Below, one piece after another: positions 43,501 to 55,000 of a DNA stretch of 64,000 nucleotides. Location of the stretch: the NCBI RefSeq assembly GCF_901709675.1, contig NC_051088.1, positions 25,517,193-25,581,192 of the forward strand, written 5' to 3'. The translations under genes and the position numbers were made by a program. Origin of the DNA: Syngnathus acus (taxonomy: Eukaryota > Chordata > Actinopteri > Syngnathiformes > Syngnathidae). How positions within the stretch are numbered: the stretch's first letter is position 1; each line of letters starts with the position of its first letter. A model generated the notes under the pieces. It was not told the origin of the DNA. It saw only the letters and a program-made list of their open reading frames with translations, and searched no databases.

Positions 43501-44216
43501 CAGCGCACTCTTCACATTGCCTCTTCGTACATGGCGCGCTTTGATGCTTTTCATCAGACATTCAAAGCACTTCAGCCTTGCTTCCGGTCTACTTTCTTGG
43601 TTAAGTGTAAATAATGAGACTCAAAACATGTAACCGTATTGTTTCGAATAAAATATCTGGGGCAGTGTAACTTGGGAAAGTTAAAATGGTGCTTTCGTTT
43701 TTTTCTTGGATTCTTTAACCACCATCTTGACATGATAGTTGATTTTCTATGAATATCAATCACATCGTTGAAGCATATCATTTGCAAATACATCATTCAA
43801 AGTATCCTGAACGGAACGATTCCGATCATGAGGTGCTTGCGAGAATCGATTGCATGCAAGACTTTGGGCTGTTCTTCTGCAAATGAAACAATCCCGCCAA
43901 TTTTTGCAAACCACTTCCTTAGCGATGACTGGGCCAGTAAGAACAACATGAGCAAATACTTTGAAAAGAAAAGACGCGAAGTTTAGAGCGTTGAATCCTG
44001 TTTCATTCATTGAGTTAGCTCAGCTCGTTAGCTCCTCTTGCTAATATCACCTGTATTCTTGACAAGCCAACACTATCGACTGAGCTAGCGCTCTAGCTTG
44101 GGAACTGCACTGGTGCTCCCCGAGTCAATCGTCTTTCTCGCTTTACTCAACCTAACAGAGAAGCAAACTTACTTGTCTTTCTCTGTGCCGAAAATGGACG
44201 CCAGATACTCCGCCAT
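40586..44216 (-). CDS. u2af1: U2AF1, 35-kDa small subunit of the splicing factor U2AF
   Basis: U2AF1 binds the AG of 3' splice sites and pairs with U2AF2 in early spliceosome assembly. Eight coding exons, all in phase: 44216-44173, 43399-43312, 43219-43153, 42006-41957, 41711-41613, 41555-41422, 40848-40756, 40688-40586; 225 residues. The first CCCH zinc finger spans about residues 16-40 ([16 protein letters not shown], Ser34 at the human hotspot). A UHM/RRM covers about 45-145, the second finger is [13 protein letters not shown] (about 149-161), and a short Arg-Ser tail ends RERSGRF. Against the 240-residue human form the tail lacks the poly-glycine stretch. The 67-nt third exon reads [19 protein letters not shown], the alternative 'Ab' type. 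A damaged copy of the partner exon lies at 42504-42575. The donor at 40755 (gtcggg) is weak but required by the frame. Confidence 0.97.
42453..42478. repeat. 26-bp poly-G (poly-C on the u2af1 strand)
   Basis: An uninterrupted G run. On the transcribed strand it is a C run starting about 25 nt after the donor of the relic exon at 42504-42575. Such runs are prone to length error in sequencing and assembly. Confidence 0.9.
42504..42575 (-). pseudogene. Relic of the mutually exclusive u2af1 exon 3 (dead or poison exon)
   Basis: Vertebrate U2AF1 normally has two 67-nt exons, Ab and 3, used one at a time, with exon 3 after Ab. Here, on the minus strand between exon Ab (43219-43153) and exon 4 (42006-41957), a strong acceptor (ttttgtatttcag) ends at 42576. 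Seventy-two nucleotides follow, then a canonical gtaagt donor. The text contains ttgaacatttacc, then aaaact, then tctgctgatggtttg. It can be aligned to exon 3 ([19 protein letters not shown], from memory) with insertions of 1, 3 and 1 bases. The length no longer fits the phase, and the frame from exon 2 or Ab meets a stop. It may be dead, or act as a poison exon. Confidence 0.8.
43087..43143. repeat. (GGGCA)n repeat beside the donor of u2af1 exon Ab
   Basis: Eleven GGGCA units. On the u2af1 strand this is (TGCCC)n, which begins only about 10 nt after the exon Ab donor (gtaagt at 43152-43147). A repeat this close could affect U1 access or RNA folding. Confidence 0.9.
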
Positions 44217-44330
44217 TTTCGGCTGGCTCGTCGGAAGCGTACCTCGTACGCCGTGACGTCATGGAATGACGTCAGCAAGAGCATTTTTTGCAATGACACA
44301 TAAAACCACATCCAGGCGCTGTTGTGAGAA
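44217..44330 (-). promoter_or_regulatory. u2af1 promoter region
   Basis: DNA directly upstream of the start codon holds two CRE-like tgacgtca motifs (about 44255-44262 and 44266-44273 as gacgtcatggaatgacgtca). It has no TATA box and contains CpG dinucleotides. It fits a housekeeping promoter; the start site is not defined. Confidence 0.5.
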
Positions 44331-46700
44331 GAGGAAAAAAAAAAAAAAAAGAGACCATGCATAAAGTGTTCAAATATTTGGCGCGAGGGAAAGCCTTGTG
44401 GCTGCTGGCCACTAGCGCTTTTTGGCAAGACACCTCTTTCGGCATGCCTTCAATTGCTTTGACTCTTGATTTCACTACTTTTCGGTTGTTTCTTTGTTTT
44501 ATGCTGAGATGCTATGGATTGTTAAAGCTGTCATCAAGTGCAAAAAAGAAAGGAGCGAGCGGGGCAAACAGGGTGGAGATTGATGGACACCGTTCAGCGC
44601 CATTCCGGCCAAGAGCTTGCTTCCAATCACCTGTGCGAATCCTCCAATCAAAGCGGCAGGCATGAAAAGGTGCGATACCGAGTCGACAGACCGCAACGGG
44701 AGGGAGCTGCTGACATTTGCACGGCATGACGTTTCCCCGGGGGCGGATTTGCCGAACACGCTTGGCTTTGTACAGCGCGCGCAAACGACCACTTTTTCTT
44801 CTCGTCCACCGAGCAAAGGAGCAAAACACTTGCGTGCGCCCGTCCGCCCGCCGGCCGCCTACCCCCACCGGAAGGAAGGAAGGAAGGAAGGAAGTGAGCG
44901 AGCGAGCTCAGACGCCTGACTCCGGTGACGCAAAGCAGCGGGAAGTCGCTGATGGTGGCAGGCAGGCAGGCAGATCAACCAGAGAGAGCATCAGGATGGG
45001 CATGTAATGATGACGTGGCCACCGGACGCCCCCCCTTCCCCCCCAAGATACATTGCCGAACTTTGACCTGCGATCATTCTGCTAGCGCTAAGGACGTCAA
45101 TCATCTCACACAGCTCAGGCCAGGAACCGAGACCGTTTCGAGCACAGTTGTGTTGTGGCCCGCCCGCCCCCACCACAGCACCCCACGAGCAAGTGACGTC
45201 ACCGGGGAAAAGTTTGAACTTTACTCAGTCACCCACCACCTTGAGCTCAACGCACATTAGTCACAAGTGACTCATCAGGCAACTTGTCTCATTGTATTGT
45301 TGTGATCAAGGCGAGATCATATTATTTGATCCATGGAAATCCCAGACACTTCCTCAACTACGGAAAAACGAGTGTGGCGATACTCCTTTCGAACATTTTG
45401 GCAGGTTGGAACAGGGCCTCAAACAACAAGCGGAATCACAAACAAAGGAAAACACCATGAACCCAAGTAGCGTGGGAGGGAGGTGACTCACACAAATAAG
45501 TGACGTTCATCTGTGTTGGGAATCGCCCAATCTTACTCAGGTCGCCACCTGTGTCTGACAAAAGTCCTGTCAATTGTCACCGTTGAATTGACCTTTTTGT
45601 TTACAAGCAATGGCGTCTTTCGCACATCTAACCCAAGATCAAAATCACCTCACCCTTCTACGCTGCAGTCGTATGAGTAGAAATGACATTTGCTTCATTT
45701 AAGAGCAGGCCTTTATCATTTTGGTTTGTTTTCAACGTTTATTACAAGAAATGCAATTGGTTCCAAACCCACCCGCGATTGGCGAACATCGACAAAATAG
45801 ATTGTTACAATATCCATAAAATACTTTTATGAACCTTTATTGTATTTTTTAAACGCTTTATTGTACTTTGAAACACTTTTGTCAATGTGACTTTCAGGAA
45901 CATTCTTATTTACAGAACACAGGCCCAACATCGGGGTCACACTCCATCCAGCGTGAATCTGCAGGGTAAAGCAATCACACACGGTTCCCTTTGCTGAGTT
46001 CTGTGCAAAGACTTAGGGTTATCCCGATTATCAGCGCCAGCTCAACTGAATTAAATACGCAGCGAGGCTTGCTTTGACGGCAAACATGTGAGCTGCGATT
46101 TGCTCCAAATTGCCAGGTGTTTGCCATTTATCCTCGACGAAGATATTACTGCACACTATTCGTTGACCTACAGTAAAAATCTTGCTTTGTCTGCGTGACT
46201 CTTTGGTACTGCCGTCTAGTGGCCAAAACATGCACAGGCCAAGGGCGCACACACACCGTTTACTTTTTGACATTAGGGCCTAATCATACGTGCTGTGCTT
46301 TGAAATAGGACAGAATAATAGAGTGACCAAAAAAAGGAGTGATGCAGAAAAACATGATCAAACTCAGCAAGAAAAGGTACGATGAATCAATTCAAAATCA
46401 TTTGGGAAATTCATTTTCACACTGGAAGCTTTGAAACATTAGCAGTACATTATTTATTTGGTATGGCGTGATTATTATGGGGTCCTTGGGAAAAGTTCTC
46501 AATTTAAATGAAACGTGAGTTTCAATTGGCCTGTTAGTAAAAGGGGGATGGCTGATGGAGAAGTCTTGTGTGCAGGCACCATGAGTTCGATTCGCGCATA
46601 AGACGGTGTGCGTGCGTGCGTGATGTGTGGAGAAAAAAAAAAAAGTTTGTAAAAGACTCGCCCCCAGATGAGAGAGAGCATGTGCATGAGTAACGTGTTC
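44331..46700. other. Intergenic region between u2af1 and the TNF receptor gene
   Basis: Divergent intergenic DNA. It includes a GC-rich part with (GGAA)n at 44871-44893 and (GCAG)n at 44956-44973, and a CTCF-like match on the minus strand (46209-46222, ccactagacggcag, one mismatch). No supported gene. Confidence 0.45.
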
Positions 46701-46840
46701 AGCTTACCCGCCACGGAGAGTCAAATTCCCTCAGCCCACAACAGAGCAGCGGCAACAGCAGAAGAGCAGAGCAGAGCAGAGCAGTCGGTGCCCGTGCTGG
46801 TGCTGGTGGCGCTTGTTTGCTGTACGATCGCAGCAGCACC

Positions 46841-48316
46841 ATGGCTGCGCTGGTGAGCCTCGACCTCCCTCTTCTCCTCCTCCTCCTCCTGCTCGGATGC
46901 TCTCACGGCGGCCTACAGGAGCAGATCAGGAGCGGCTGCAAGAAATGGACGCGAATGTCGAGTGAGGTTTGCTGTGACGAGTGTCACCCGGGTGAGTTGA
47001 AACCTCTTTGGCCGGCCGCATCATGATTCCATCTCGGCTCGAGATTTAGGAGCAAGGGCAAATGTGTGTGTACATATATATATGTGTGTATATATATATA
47101 TATATACACATATATACACATATATATATATACATATATACACATATATATATATACATATATATATATATACATATATACACACACATACATATATATA
47201 TATATACATATATACACAAACATACATATATATATATATATACATATATACACACACACATACATATACCGTTTTTTTCCGTGTATAATACGCCCCCATG
47301 TATAATACGCACCCTAACAATGGCATGTTGATGCTGGAAAAAAGCCTGTACCCATGTATAATACGCACCCAATTTTTTTTTTTTTTTTTTTTCTTTTTTT
47401 TTTTTTAAAGTCCCAATGATCGTCACACACGCAGGGAGGCAATGGGTCCCATTTTTATAGTCTTTGGTATGGTCTTAACTAGGCTGGATGTATTTTTTTT
47501 GTTGGCGTTGATTTCTCCGACTGCCCGTAAAGGCACCACCGCGATCAGATGAAAAGAGAGGAAAGTGACGTGCGGACATGTGAAAAAGGCGGCTCTGTAT
47601 GGGAGAGACGTTGAAGAGGAATAAAAACACCCTTGGAAACCAAAACTTGCCCCTCGTCGTGACTCGGAGCCGCAACAAATGTTTCGGATTTGTGTAGGGT
47701 ACATTGTGACAGCAAACGAGCAGGTGATCGAGCAAGCGTCTGATACGAGAGCATTGCGTTCGTATGGAGCGTGTTTGAAGTGAACAGCAGGGACGAAAGG
47801 AACAAGGCAAAGTGTTGTGAAATAAAATATTACCTGTAATACGCATTTTGTTATTTGCTGATTGTATTAAACTATCACATTCATTGTCAGTCAAGAAGAG
47901 AAGAGGACTATTATCCCTTCTTTGACGAAATGACCAGAGCACAGTACAAACACACTATTGTTCTTTCGGTATTTATTCAACCCACATTCTTTCACAACAT
48001 GACAAGAAGAGAACAATACATAAATCAATACTCGTACCAGTACCGTGATTTTCTTAAAAAAAAAATAATAATAATTAAATTAAAAAAAAAAAATTTAAAA
48101 AAAATTGTACCCATGTATAATGCGCACCCCAGATTTTAGGACAATAAATTAGTTAAATTTTGCGTATTATACACGGAAAAAAACGGTATATATATATACA
48201 TATATACACACACATACATATATACATATATACACACACATACATACATATATATATACACATATATACACACACTACATATATATATATCATATACATA
48301 TACATATATACACTAC

Positions 48317-48351
<35 letters not shown>

Positions 48352-50319
48352 AATATATACACTACATATATATATATCATATATAAATATATACACTACA
48401 TTATATATATATATATATATATATCATATACATATATACACTACATATATATATATATCTATATATCATATAGATATATATATATATATATATATTTCTT
48501 TTTTCTTACTGATTTCCACTATTTTTTTTATTTCAAAATTTGCCATTTCACTTGCCCATTTACCCCATGGACATATGAATTCAATTCAACTTTTGCAAAA
48601 AAAAACAACAACCCAATTATTGTCGTTTTGTACAAAAAGGAAATTGGGTCAAATCAACCCAACTCCTTGGGTCGGTCTGATTTTGAAGCCAAAGTGGGTT
48701 GTTTTTCCACCCAGTATTTTTCATCATCTCAGGAAATGGCACAACTAATATTCGAAAGAGGAGCACATGCAGCTTCTCGTTTGAGTCGAAACCAAAAATA
48801 AAAAGGTTTTGTCAGTGAATATCCGGCTCGAGCTTTGAGGATTTGTTTGGCCCGTAAGCGAAGGAACTTTGCTTTTGTTGAATTTGCGCACAGGCAACCG
48901 GCTGGTGTCGTACTGCGGCGCCGATCCCAGCAATCTTTGCACTCCTTGTGAGAGCGGGACATACAGCCAGAAGGCCAAAGACTACAAGTGCTCCAGGTGC
49001 ACTCAGTGCGAAGGTCAGCCTTTCCCCCGACAGTCAAGCCCAAAGCCCACTTTGTTTCTCAAAGCCTTCCACCGCAAATGCGCTCGGCCTCGCAGGGGCG
49101 CAGGTTCTGCTGAAGGCGTGTTCGGCCACCGGCGACACGCTCTGCGGCTGCAAGGAAGGGCTGCTGTGCGGCGACCAGGGCTGCTCCTTCTGCCGTAAAA
49201 AGTGCGGCAAAGGCGAGGAGCCCGCTGACAAACGTAAGTTGAGCGCCGGACGGCCGTTTCGGGTGTCGGCCCCTCCCTCCAATCCCCACTTGGCCGCAGG
49301 TTCTTGCAGACCGTGTGCGAACGGAACCTTCAACGACCAAATCCATCAGAAGTGCAAGTCCTGGAGTACCAGGTGAGATTACGCGCGCACACTTGACAGC
49401 GGGCCAGCGTCCCCTGACGACACGCCGTTCTCACCAGGTGTCCTGGTCCGGACCAAATGGCAGCCGGCGGCGATGCCTTCAGCGACATCAAGTGCGTCAA
49501 CGTTTCGCGCAGCAATCGGAAAGGTATGACGTCAATTCCCTCCCGCGCAGGTGCGCTTTGGCTTGGCAGGCAGGCAGGCGTCCCTGGTGCCCGAACCGCT
49601 CTGTGTCTTTCAGAAGGGACCGGCGCGGAGCAGGCCTGGCTAGTGGTGACGGGCGTGTGTCTGATGGCCTCGAGCGTCACTCTCTTCGTCGTCATGGCCG
49701 TGTACCGCTGCGAGAGAAACAAGAAGACGACGGCGGCGGTCCAAACGGCCCGAGTTCCTGTCGAGAGCACAGGTACGAAAGGGACTCGGTGCCTGCCATC
49801 TGGCCTGGGCGGGAAGTTCACCTTCGTTTGACGGGTTTGCCAGCAGGGTTTGAATGCGCTCGTCATCTTGTCACTGACCAAATGTAACCGGGCTGACTTT
49901 TCTCACAATGGCCCTCACTCGAAAGCGGCCTTAACACAGCCGTTAGCCCGCCGGGAAGGCCGCCGGCGCCTCCATAAGTGATTTCCTTCAGGTCAAAAGA
50001 AACGTCATCTGGTGACTGCATTCCGCACAAGGTTTTTCAAAATTGGATTCAGTTTTGGTCGAGTTTTAGGGTGCCAAGTGTGTATTCACGGGTGCCAAGT
50101 GTGTATTCACACCATGAAAGACAAACAGTGGGTTGAAAAGAAATGTGGGAGCACTCGCGTGCTTGCAGTTAACCATCCTGTTGTCACCTCTTGCCTTCTC
50201 TAGAAGAGCCCAACACACTCATCGCAGTTGAATGCAGTTTCCACGAAGCCCAGGAAGAGCAGGGAAGCAGCTCGCAGTCTTCAGCCTCCGAAGACTCCCG
50301 GCAGCAACTGGTGGTGTGA
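46841..50319 (+). CDS. tnfrsf9: TNF receptor superfamily member, TNFRSF9 (4-1BB/CD137)-like
   Basis: A type I membrane receptor, probably a T-cell co-stimulator acting through TRAFs. Seven coding exons, all in phase: 46841-46991, 48894-49013, 49096-49233, 49300-49372, 49438-49523, 49614-49772, 50204-50319; 280 residues. A leucine-rich signal peptide covers about residues 1-25. The extracellular part is cysteine-rich ([57 protein letters not shown]), as in TNFR repeats. A transmembrane helix ([20 protein letters not shown]) is followed by basic YRCERNKK. The tail ends [20 protein letters not shown], with AQEE a possible TRAF2 motif. The CSFC..KCGKG block and the short tail favour TNFRSF9 over OX40 or GITR, but orthology is from memory. 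Intron 1 (1.9 kb) holds a transposon and TA arrays. Confidence 0.85.
47071..47266. repeat. (TA)n/(CA)n array, left part
   Basis: About 200 bp of tatata and acacac units in intron 1 of the receptor gene. It continues on the other side of the element at 47269-48186, so it was one array before insertion. Confidence 0.9.
47269..48186. mobile_element. DNA transposon, 918 bp, perfect 25-bp TIRs, inserted in a TA array
   Basis: The left terminus begins ccgtttttttccgtgtataa and ends tacgc. The right terminus (48162-48186) is its exact reverse complement. TA lies immediately outside both ends. Repeated catgtataatacgcaccc units sit near each end. The inside has no transposase and carries a piece of the SINE seen at 11665 (47407-47432). 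The TIR pattern CCGT..TTTTC.G..TATAA..CGC is shared with the 171-bp element at 16483, so both likely belong to one TA-targeting family. Confidence 0.85.
48187..48496. repeat. (TA)n/(CA)n array, right part
   Basis: About 300 bp of alternating ta and ca units with recurrent tatacactacatata blocks, continuing the array left of the transposon. Confidence 0.9.
50062..50112. repeat. 21-bp direct duplication
   Basis: The unit gggtgccaagtgtgtattca plus c occurs twice in a row in the last intron of the receptor gene (about 50070-50111). Confidence 0.85.
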
Positions 50320-51254
50320 AGGAAATCAAATTTCGACACTCGACGGAAGGAAGAAGAAAAAAAACAAAGACCCCAGTTGGGTCCATCTTCTTGGGATGCA
50401 CCTTCTGTTGATCTGCGGGTGGGTGGGACATTTCACTCAGTCAAGACTTGCAGACAAAAGCTGCCGCTTTGTGTTCCACGAGACTGGGGGGGGGGGGGGT
50501 CAATCCTGCAGATCAATGACTCTCTGCTCTTTCTTAGCAATTGTTGTTGCTGCACTGGCTCTCGTGAAATATATGTTCAGTTCATGTATGGTAAGGCTTT
50601 TTTTAAGTAAAAAAAAAAAAAAAAGACCACGAATCCCTTCCCAGGTGCCAGGCCAGGCCAGACTTTGACTTTTGGGTGTTTCCCAATTTTTTTCCCATCG
50701 TTTTTTCCCATAATTCCACCCATCCGCCACAGGGGGCATATCATGAATCTTCATTTGCATGATCTGAAGAATGTTTTGTTTAAAAAAAATGTTTTGCTTT
50801 CCCTTTGGCGCCTCCAAAAACAAAATCCCAGCTTCGCCACTGTTTTGGCACGTCAGATATTAAGTTGGGCTTTCTCGCGCACGCGTACTCTTTCATTGTG
50901 TCGAAGTTGGGCTTTTGCGATGACGTTGCGTGCAAGTTGCGACTTGCTCGCGCAAGTCCAAAATGGGCTGGCGATGAGATTGCATCCAAGATGACTGCGT
51001 GGATTTTGGTTTCTCACCAAGCGCCGCCTTTGTGACCATGGCTGAACGCAGATTGTTCTCGATAGTTGCGATTTCAAGGAAACTCAAGGTGACGTACACG
51101 CCGCAGCTAAACCACACGTGGAAGGAAAGAGGACATCCTGTACTTATTTTGCTGACTGACATTTGAGTGCATGTCACAGTGGGCAGCGACGACATCACAG
51201 CGAGGGACTTTTCTTCCAATTAGCATTTCTTCTGACTTCCCGTTGCACAAGTGA

Positions 51255-51261
51255 AATAAAA
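51255..51261 (+). terminator. Candidate poly(A) signal for the TNF receptor gene
   Basis: gaaataaaaa on the plus strand, about 940 nt after the stop codon and before the end of the convergent ccdc50 gene. It is the first clear AATAAA downstream. Confidence 0.35.
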
Positions 51262-52089
51262 AGTCCCGAGTTGGTGACAAATTTATGATGACAAGCTTGT
51301 CCCAAAGTGTGTTTGGGCCTTTTTCACACATCTTTGCCAACTCAAAGCCGGCCGGCCGGCCGTCCGTGAGACGCTTGCAAATCCCTTTCATCTGTTCTCA
51401 GGCTGCCATTTACACGAAACAATCTCACAAATCCAGACGTGCATGAACGTGCTGCTGTATTCAAACAAATACTGTGACAAATAATAGAAAAAGAACAATG
51501 AGGTCCAATGCCATTTTCATGTAAAAAAAAAAGGCTCAACTATTTTTGTGCTGTATGCTAAAAAAAACAAAGCGGCCCCAAAACGGGATACAAGCCGCCA
51601 TTCAAGCCATTTTGGACTTGCAATATGAGCGCTTCACGTTGGCAGCTAACTCAAGTCAACCCAGTTTCCAAAAAGCATCACTTTGGCAAATGGGGAAAGA
51701 TCCCTCAAAAAAAAAAAAAAAAAAAAGAAAGGCCTGGCTAACTGGAGGCAAGACCCGCCTCCAACTCTGGTGGGATTCCTCAAGGCACTTGTGCTGCTTC
51801 TTTGGAATATTCCCGTAAAGTACAAGCTTACGGAGTGCCCCCCTTAAAATTCACACCAAATCAACACCAGCAGTTTTGGAGTTACGAGCATGGCCGCGCA
51901 ACGACTTCCGCTCGTGTCTCGAGGCACGACCCGACAGCGATGATACGCGCTTCCGCAGAGACCTTGGAATGACACCGGATTGCCTTTCAGGAAGAATCCA
52001 AAATGGATCGGCTCGCATCCTTTCCGGTACAAATCTACGGGCAACAAGTTGTGCCTCGCTCGCTCGCTCGGGCCCATAATGCTCAAGTG

Positions 52090-55000
52090 TCATTGTTGTT
52101 TACACTTTTCCTTCTTTTCTTTGGCTTTGTCCTTTTGACGCTTGGTGGGCAGGATGAAGGCGGGCTCCTCCAGTAAGCGGCGCGGGCCGGGAAGCCACTG
52201 ACAGGCGCTGCCTGCTTTGGAGGAAAAGGATGTGAGTGTCTGTCCACCTATTGTTTAGGAAGACCAGATCAGGTCGAGGCTACCGTTCTGCTCCGTCTGG
52301 AGGATGTCCGCCCCTTGCCTCTTGGCCCGGAAGGTCGGGTCCAGTTCCTCCGCAATGTTCTGGACCGGCGGCGATTGTCTGCATTGGAAAGGCGACGCGA
52401 GCAGGTCAGCGGTTGAGACGCCGTCCAAACAGAGGCGGGACCTCAGCGTTGAGACGGGGCTGGCCAGAGAGCGGTCCTCCACGGGGGAGGGGAGCCCCTC
52501 CGATTCCACCTGGCGGTCTGGCGCGGTCCTCCGGTCGTGACGGTGCGACGTCGGTTCTTCCAGCTGCCGTGACATGCGGTTTGACTCCATCTCTTGCTTC
52601 TGCATGTAGTGAGCGATTTCCTAGAGACAAACGGTTACTGAGGTTACTGTCGCTCAAGCGAGGAGCAACGCGTGGCGTGGCGTGGTGTGGTGTGGCGTGG
52701 CGTGGTCCTACCTCATCCTGAGCCACCTGTGCGACCCGGAAGTCCCCCTCGGGGTAGCGACCACATGACGGCCTTCGGGAGGTCTGACCAAAGACAACGA
52801 ATCAAATCAAGTTGGAGAAGCGCGTCGTCGACAACCTTGCCTAAAGATGTCCGAATGCGTCAAAAGCCATCAAACAGCGCTTGTAGCTTCTTTTCTTTGC
52901 CGTTTAGCCATGTCCCCATCAAGATCATCAGCAGACGTTTAACGCTTTCCCCAACTGAGTGTGACATCGTCTCAGCGCGTTCTCTCACCAATTGCGTGTC
53001 TTGACAATCCCCTCTCCAAATTCACTTGAACAGTAGTCGTGTGTGTGTGTGCGTGCGTGTGTCCCATACCCCGGCCAACAAGTTGTTTTCTTGCTCGTGT
53101 AGCTTGCGGGCCAGCTCCTCATCATGAAGGACCTGCTGCAGGTCCCCCAGGTCCAGGCTGGTCTGCTTCTTCTTCGAGGGCAACGACGCTCCTAACGGGG
53201 CCAGACGTTAAGCAACGATAAGGCTCCAGAGAAAAGCAAAAACCGTGAATGGCTGTCCGAGACGAGCAAAAGGAGGCGGAGAAATCACACCCAGAGGATG
53301 ATGTCGGGCTTGCATTTCCTCTGGCTAAGAAGGAATCGAGAGTGACAGACACGCTTAAGAAATGAAAGCGCTGGCGTTGAGCTGGGAAACCCCGAAGCGG
53401 CACCAAGACCCAAAGTTCGTACACCCAGATGAGGCGGGAGAAAGGAGAGCCCGACCAGAGCCAAAGGAGACGCTCCTCCGCCGCTTCTGCCTTCTCACGG
53501 TACCTGGTGCCGAGCGTCTCCACCCGAGCCAGCTGCCGGTTCTCCTCAGAAAGCTCCGCTGCGCTCCCCTCTGCCCTCCTGCCTCCTCGTCTGAACCGAA
53601 AGCTTGTTCGGCGGTCCGGCGGCCGTCAGCGATCCTCTCCGGCGGGTCCTCGTGCACGTCGGCGAGCCCCCTCCCCCCGTCGTGACGCCCCCTCCTCCCG
53701 TCGTTGCCCGCTCCTCCGCCACCCATGTGGGAAAAGCGGCCGTCCAGTCTGCGCTCCCGCTCGCCGACATCCCGGCGGGATGAGCTCCTCCTTTCCCGGA
53801 TGTGGCCGTGGAAACTGTGGCTGGCGGAGGCCGCTCTTAGGAAAGCCGTCCCGTGCGGGGGGTGGCTCGGGCCACCGGCCGGGCTTTGGGGGGTGATTTT
53901 CAGCGGCGCCCCGCTCCCTCCCACGCTGACGGGAACGCCTCGCTCTCGGAGGACGTGGCCCAGCATCTCCCACAGACGCGGCACGCTGGCGTCCGGGGGT
54001 CCGCTCCGGCAGGAGCTCCCGCCGTCCGTGGCAAAGCGCACGCGTTTGTCGGCGTTGTCTCCGCTGCCCCGTCTCGGGCGGTCGTGAACCCCAAGGGATT
54101 GGCTGCGCCGCCACCGCCGCTGTTCTCCGGCCTCCGCTGCTCCGGAGGCCCTGTCCTGGCCGGCCCGCGGCGGCCCATTTTCTACTCGCCGGTCCACCTC
54201 CCGCTGCCGCTCCTCTCCGTCGGCACGGCCGTAATACTCTTCCTCTGCGACGCTGCCAGGAGTGTAGCGGCCGTGTCTCTCCCCAGGTAGACGAAGTGAC
54301 AATCGGCGATGGAGAGGCGCCACCGCCGGGTCGCGTCTTTGATTTGCTCTCTGTTCAAAGCGGTCCGAGTGTGCGTGCAATGACTCGCTTGCAAAAGCCC
54401 GGCCAGGGTGGTAAGGTGGCAGCGGAGGGCGGCTGTGCTCAGGAGGGTTGCGAGTGTTACAATAGTGCCACCTGCTGGTAGTAGGCGAGTAGAGCGCCTG
54501 AGCGGGACGGCGTCCGCTGAGTGCATGCTGACGCTGGCTCGGTAGCGGCGGCATACAAGCGCCGCCGCCGGAGCTGCCTTCATTTATGCCAAACATGCAA
54601 ACACAAAAGCGGGGAGGGTAGGGGATGCCGTTAGCGGGTTCCACACTTTTACGACGCTGACGTGCCGCTATGCTAGCTGGCTCAATAGGAGTGTCAGCGT
54701 GCCAGGGTCAGCGTGCGAATTACGGACGCAAAACGTGGAGGTGTTGCTTCAGTGACAACTGCGCCAGCCTTCATTTGAATACAATGACTCTCTCATTTCT
54801 CTCTTTGCTCAAAACAGTCTGTCCACTCTGGGGCTGAGAGAGAAAAGGACTCAGATGCCGGCGGGAGGGCCTTAACTGGGGCTACGCACATTTCTCAAGT
54901 GGCGCCATTCGTACGTACGAGAAACAAATCCAATCAATTGCACCCGTACCGACATTTACGACCGCAATTGCAAAATTGGTTCCGCAAAAAGTGCATTCCC

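Noticed and set aside
47062-48801. Frames of Tyr-Ile repeats in the TA/CA arrays, up to 213 codons
   Set aside because: Dinucleotide repeat reading frames inside intron 1 of the TNF receptor gene.
52255-52605. ccdc50 ending at the TAA at 52255-52257
   Set aside because: A donor at 52283 joins in phase to an exon at 52211-52090 that ends KDKAKEKKEKCKQQ and stop, which fits the family better.
53355-54644. A single 429-codon gene on the minus strand
   Set aside because: The middle of it is the large ccdc50 exon. The parts before 54244 and after 53504 lie beyond splice sites that keep the phase with neighbouring ccdc50 exons.
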